From: JAGPUQ01 sp041594335
GTDB lineage: Bacteria; Pseudomonadota; Gammaproteobacteria; Pseudomonadales; Porticoccaceae
Reading direction: 5' to 3'
Assembly: GCA_041594335.1 (NCBI GenBank)
Contig: JBFHML010000004.1
Span: forward strand, 6,444 to 70,443
DNA: 64,000 nt
Both the position numbers and the translations under genes were made by a program. The stretch's first letter is position 1, and each line of letters starts with the position of its first letter. Under the pieces are notes generated by a model. It made no database searches, was not told the origin of the DNA, and worked only from the letters and a program-made list of their open reading frames with translations. Of this stretch, positions 61,031 through 64,000 are shown in pieces.

Positions 61031-63922
61031 ATGAAAAGAATGCTCATCAATGCCACGCAGCCGGAAGAGCTGCGGGTTGCACTGGTCGATGGCCAGCGCC
61101 TTTACGATCTCGATATTGAAAATCGGACTCGAGAACAACGGAAGTCGAATGTCTACAAAGGTGTGATCACCCGCGTCGAGCCGAGTCTAGAAGCGGCCTT
61201 CGTCAATTACGGTGCAGAGAAACACGGCTTTCTGCCGCTCAAGGAAATCGCCCGCGAGTACTTCAAACGTACGCCAGGAGACCCCCAGGGCAAGCTCAAA
61301 ATCAAGGATATCTTGGAAGAGGGACAGGAAGTCATCGTCCAGGTCGAAAAAGAAGAGCGTGGCTCCAAGGGGGCGGCGCTAACCACGTTCATCAGTTTGG
61401 CTGGGCGCTACATGGTGCTCATGCCCAACAACCCGCGGGCCGGGGGCATTTCCCGCCGTATCGAAGGCGAAGAGCGCGATCAGTTACGTGATGCCATGCG
61501 CGGGCTCGAGATTCCCAAGGGATGTGGCGTAATCGTACGCACCGCCGGGATCGGTCGGACCACTGAGGAATTGCAGTGGGATCTCGACTATCTCCTGAAG
61601 CTGTGGCGCAACATCGAAAGCGAGGCGACGACTGCGAAGGCTCCTAAGTTTCTGTTCCAAGAAAGCAATGTCATCATCCGGGCGATCCGCGACTATCTAC
61701 GCCCGGATGTCGGTGAGGTAATCGTTGACAATCGGGAGGCCTATCAGCTCGCGGCAGCCTTCATCCAGCAGGTCATGCCCGGTGAGGGTGGGCGCGTCAA
61801 GTATTACGACGACAACATCCCGCTGTTCAATCGGTACCAGATCGAACAGCAGATCGAGAGTGCTTTTCAGCGCGAAGTGAAACTGCCATCCGGAGGCGCG
61901 ATCGTCATCGACGTCACCGAGGCCTTGGTGTCCATCGATATCAATTCTGCCCGGGCGACCAAAGGCGGTGATATCGAGGAAACCGCATTTCAGACCAATC
62001 TCGAGGCAGCCGATGAAATTGCTCGGCAGCTTCGTCTACGGGACGTCGGCGGTCTTATCGTCATCGATTTCATCGACATGCTCGCGAACAAGAATCAACG
62101 AGCCGTTGAAGACCGCATGCGCCAGGCCCTGGAAGTCGACCGTGCGCGCGTCCAGCTAGGGCGAATCTCCCGTTTTGGTCTCCTGGAAATGTCCCGCCAG
62201 AGACTGCGTCCTTCATTAGAAGAAATGACCTTTAAGGTCTGCCCTCGCTGTCAGGGACAAGGCACGATTCGGGGGACCCGCTCCATCGCATTGTCGATCC
62301 TGCGGTTGGTAGAAGAAGAGGCGCAAAAAGAGAACAGTGCCCAAATTCGCGCCATCACGCCGGTGGCCGTAGCGACCTTCCTGTTGAACGAGAAGCGTCG
62401 GGTAATTACCGACATCGAAAACCGGCATGGTGCACGGGTCATTATTCTGCCCAATGAAGCGATGGAAACACCGCAATTCGAAGTGCAGCGGATTCGCGAT
62501 CAGGATGATGTCGCTGATCTCTACAGTTACCAGGCCATGACCCAAATTGCCGCGGAGACCCAACTCGACGCGTTGGAGGTCGAGGACAACCTGCCGCCAC
62601 CGACGCCCGCAGTGCAAGCCGTTCCGCCGCCCACCCGCCTGCCAACTACGGCCTCCGAATCGGTAACGACCGCCCCAGCAGTTGCTGCGGCACAACCCGG
62701 TGGTTTAGCGACAGGCACCAAAAAAGGTTGGTTGAAACGGCTGGTTGAGTCCCTGGTTGGTTCTACCGAGCCGCAGGCGGCCGAACCGCCCCCGCCAGCG
62801 CCAGAATCCACAGCTGAACCTCGCGCCCGCACATCCACCCGTAGGCGCTCTACCCCCAAGTCTGCTCCTGTGGAGTCAAGCGCAGAGCGCGAATCACCGC
62901 GTAGCTCGGCCACAGGCGAGGCCACAACAGGTGCGCCGCGGCGCCGCGGCGGACGCGGACGCGGGCGTCGCGCCAGCGAAGAGACAGCATCGCAGCAGCC
63001 CTCCACTCCAGAGGCCAATACGACCTCTCAGCAGGCGGGAGATGAAGAGCTCCGCGAGCGACCGAGCCGCAACCGGCGGCGGCGTTCGCCGCGCAAGGAA
63101 GCCGCTCCGAATGCAACGGCGGAAGCCACCCAAACCACAGAGACCGCTCAACAAACCGACGCGGCGGATCGTCCCGCCAAACGGCCTGAAGGCGCGCGAA
63201 GAGCTCCGAGGCGACGTCGTGAGCGACGAGAAGTCCCCGAGACTACCCAAGCGCTGCTCACAACACCGCAGGAAAGCGGAACTGCCGAGGCGGAACAACC
63301 CGCGGCGCCAGCCCCATCCGAATCCGATACAGCGGATGCACCCCAGTCCAGGGAAGTGTTGAACGTCGCGCCCGAGGTTCTCGGCGGCGATCCGGTATTT
63401 GCCGCGCCGGCAGAACCGGATGGGCAGGCCGCGGACCCAGAAGATGCCGCCATCACTGAACCCCAGACAAACCCCGAGGCCAGCGCGGCGGCGACCGAAA
63501 AATCTTTTGTTGCAACCTCTGCCGACGCAGTTCGTGTCGATCTCCCGAGCGAATCTCCGGCCGTCACCGTCGAGACACTGAGCACCGAGGGCCGGACCTC
63601 CGAGCACGGCGACGAGGCGGCGTCCGAGCAGGCACCAGAGCCGCCGCAAGACACCGCTTCGGCTCCCGCCGGCGCCACGCAGCCCATGAATGCCGGAGGA
63701 CCGGATACGGCACCGCGTGCCGCCAATGATCCCCGCCGTGCACCGAGTCCAGTGACCCGCCTGGAAGTACTTTCTGCCCATCAGGAAGTACCGGCATCGG
63801 GCTTTATCGATACCAGCCGACCCGCCCCTATCGCGGTTGATCGCCCCGCATTGCCTCGACCCGCCAATGATCCGCGACGGGCGCGGGAACGTGGCGCACA
63901 GTCGGGAGACGGGGCCGGCTAA
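61031..63922 (+). CDS. rne: Ribonuclease E
   Basis: 963 residues (E. coli 1061). The catalytic half matches E. coli numbering: S1 domain from about 35, metal ligands D303 and D346 (IDINSARAT, VIDFIDM), and the zinc-link cysteines C404 and C407 (CPRCQGQG). The C-terminal half from about 530 is a disordered scaffold with Arg-rich patches (RRRGGRGRGRR, RNRRRRSPRK, RRAPRRRRERRE) that would bind RNA, then an acidic Ala/Pro/Glu region. NDPRR occurs twice, at 899-903 and 946-950. The start MKRMLINATQPEEL has AGGA upstream; an in-frame extension has no homology. Confidence 0.97.
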   Translation: MKRMLINATQPEELRVALVDGQRLYDLDIENRTREQRKSNVYKGVITRVEPSLEAAFVNYGAEKHGFLPLKEIAREYFKRTPGDPQGKLKIKDILEEGQEVIVQVEKEERGSKGAALTTFISLAGRYMVLMPNNPRAGGISRRIEGEERDQLRDAMRGLEIPKGCGVIVRTAGIGRTTEELQWDLDYLLKLWRNIESEATTAKAPKFLFQESNVIIRAIRDYLRPDVGEVIVDNREAYQLAAAFIQQVMPGEGGRVKYYDDNIPLFNRYQIEQQIESAFQREVKLPSGGAIVIDVTEALVSIDINSARATKGGDIEETAFQTNLEAADEIARQLRLRDVGGLIVIDFIDMLANKNQRAVEDRMRQALEVDRARVQLGRISRFGLLEMSRQRLRPSLEEMTFKVCPRCQGQGTIRGTRSIALSILRLVEEEAQKENSAQIRAITPVAVATFLLNEKRRVITDIENRHGARVIILPNEAMETPQFEVQRIRDQDDVADLYSYQAMTQIAAETQLDALEVEDNLPPPTPAVQAVPPPTRLPTTASESVTTAPAVAAAQPGGLATGTKKGWLKRLVESLVGSTEPQAAEPPPPAPESTAEPRARTSTRRRSTPKSAPVESSAERESPRSSATGEATTGAPRRRGGRGRGRRASEETASQQPSTPEANTTSQQAGDEELRERPSRNRRRRSPRKEAAPNATAEATQTTETAQQTDAADRPAKRPEGARRAPRRRRERREVPETTQALLTTPQESGTAEAEQPAAPAPSESDTADAPQSREVLNVAPEVLGGDPVFAAPAEPDGQAADPEDAAITEPQTNPEASAAATEKSFVATSADAVRVDLPSESPAVTVETLSTEGRTSEHGDEAASEQAPEPPQDTASAPAGATQPMNAGGPDTAPRAANDPRRAPSPVTRLEVLSAHQEVPASGFIDTSRPAPIAVDRPALPRPANDPRRARERGAQSGDGAG

Positions 63923-63938
63923 CCCCCCGCGCCGCGTG

Positions 63939-63979
63939 CTGGCGGAATGCCTCAATCATCGGTAGAGGCGTTCCGCCAG
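63939..63979. terminator. Hairpin after rne
   Basis: CTGGCGGAATGCCTC and GAGGCGTTCCGCCAG pair over 15 bases with one G-U, round an 11-base loop, 16 bases after the rne stop. No T-run follows, but the position suggests transcription end or 3' protection. Confidence 0.5.
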
Positions 63980-64000
63980 GGTGGCGAGTAGCGCATCATG
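63956..64000 (-). CDS. Possible 3' end of a convergent gene (partial)
   Basis: The minus strand is open from the window edge and reads HDALLATLAERLYR, then TGA within the hairpin loop. The composition looks coding, but fourteen codons are too few to be sure or to name a product. Overlap of the stop with the hairpin is common for convergent genes. Confidence 0.3.
   Translation of the reverse strand, partial: HDALLATLAERLYR

Noticed and set aside
62894..63955. Long open frame (353 codons) antisense to the end of rne
   Set aside because: It mirrors the low-complexity, GC-rich scaffold region, is Gly/Arg/Cys-rich, and matches no family. The rne frame is clearly the coding one.
1..64000. CRISPR arrays, insertion sequences, prophage
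   Set aside because: No regularly spaced repeats, transposase motifs or phage genes were seen.

Overview
The window is a GC-rich chromosomal segment from a gammaproteobacterium. Three separate gene orders known from Pseudomonas and relatives are present: leuC-leuD-asd-fimV-truA-trpF-accD-folC-dedD-cvpA-purF-metZ; ftsK-lolA-rarA-crcB-serS-cysG with trxB-aat-bpt on the other side; and recA-recX-alaS-lysC-csrA-tRNA-Ser. No rRNA, phage, insertion sequence or CRISPR array was seen. The species cannot be named from the sequence. The catabolic genes (CoA-transferase, FadH, acyl-CoA dehydrogenase, MaoC hydratase, amidohydrolase) suggest a metabolically versatile, possibly hydrocarbon- or lipid-using organism; this is inference.

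Layout. 1-16.6 kb (minus strand) is a housekeeping series: leucine biosynthesis (leuCD), a methyltransferase, asd, fimV, truA, trpF, accD, folC, dedD, cvpA, purF, metZ, then moxR, a DUF58 protein and the start of a TgpA-like transglutaminase that leaves the window. Many neighbours overlap by 1-4 bases, which suggests translational coupling. leuB, normally found in this block, is missing. A divergent LysR gene (16.7-17.6 kb) faces leuC across a 167-bp region with a convincing LysR box and promoter. mnmC follows, and its 3' end overlaps a convergent DUF502 gene.

20.4-31.4 kb is an accessory block: an amidohydrolase, the decayed 3' end of a D-aminoacylase-like gene, a CaiB/BaiF CoA-transferase, an agmatinase-like ureohydrolase, a TetR regulator with a 17-bp palindromic operator in front of an EmrA/EmrB-type efflux pair, a cardiolipin synthase and a FadH-type 2,4-dienoyl-CoA reductase.

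31.5-42.9 kb is again core: gor-cysG-serS-crcB-rarA-lolA-ftsK on minus, divergent from trxB-aat-bpt on plus. A hydroxyacid dehydrogenase/VOC pair and an unusual NAD-kinase-like plus polyphosphate-kinase-2 pair follow. Two serine tRNAs, csrA (with a leader hairpin), lysC, alaS, HIT, Trm112-like, M23 peptidase, recX and recA (with a textbook SOS box) make up 46.2-54.3 kb.

54.4-59.0 kb (plus) carries a thiopurine methyltransferase and a small acyl-CoA cluster (MaoC, acyl-CoA dehydrogenase, metallo-beta-lactamase-fold hydrolase, atypical SDR). The window closes with rmuC and a full-length RNase E gene preceded by a long leader with a good promoter. The most noteworthy items are the NAD-kinase/PPK2 pair, the MaoC-ACAD-MBL-SDR cluster, the csrA leader, the TetR and LysR operators, and the absence of leuB.
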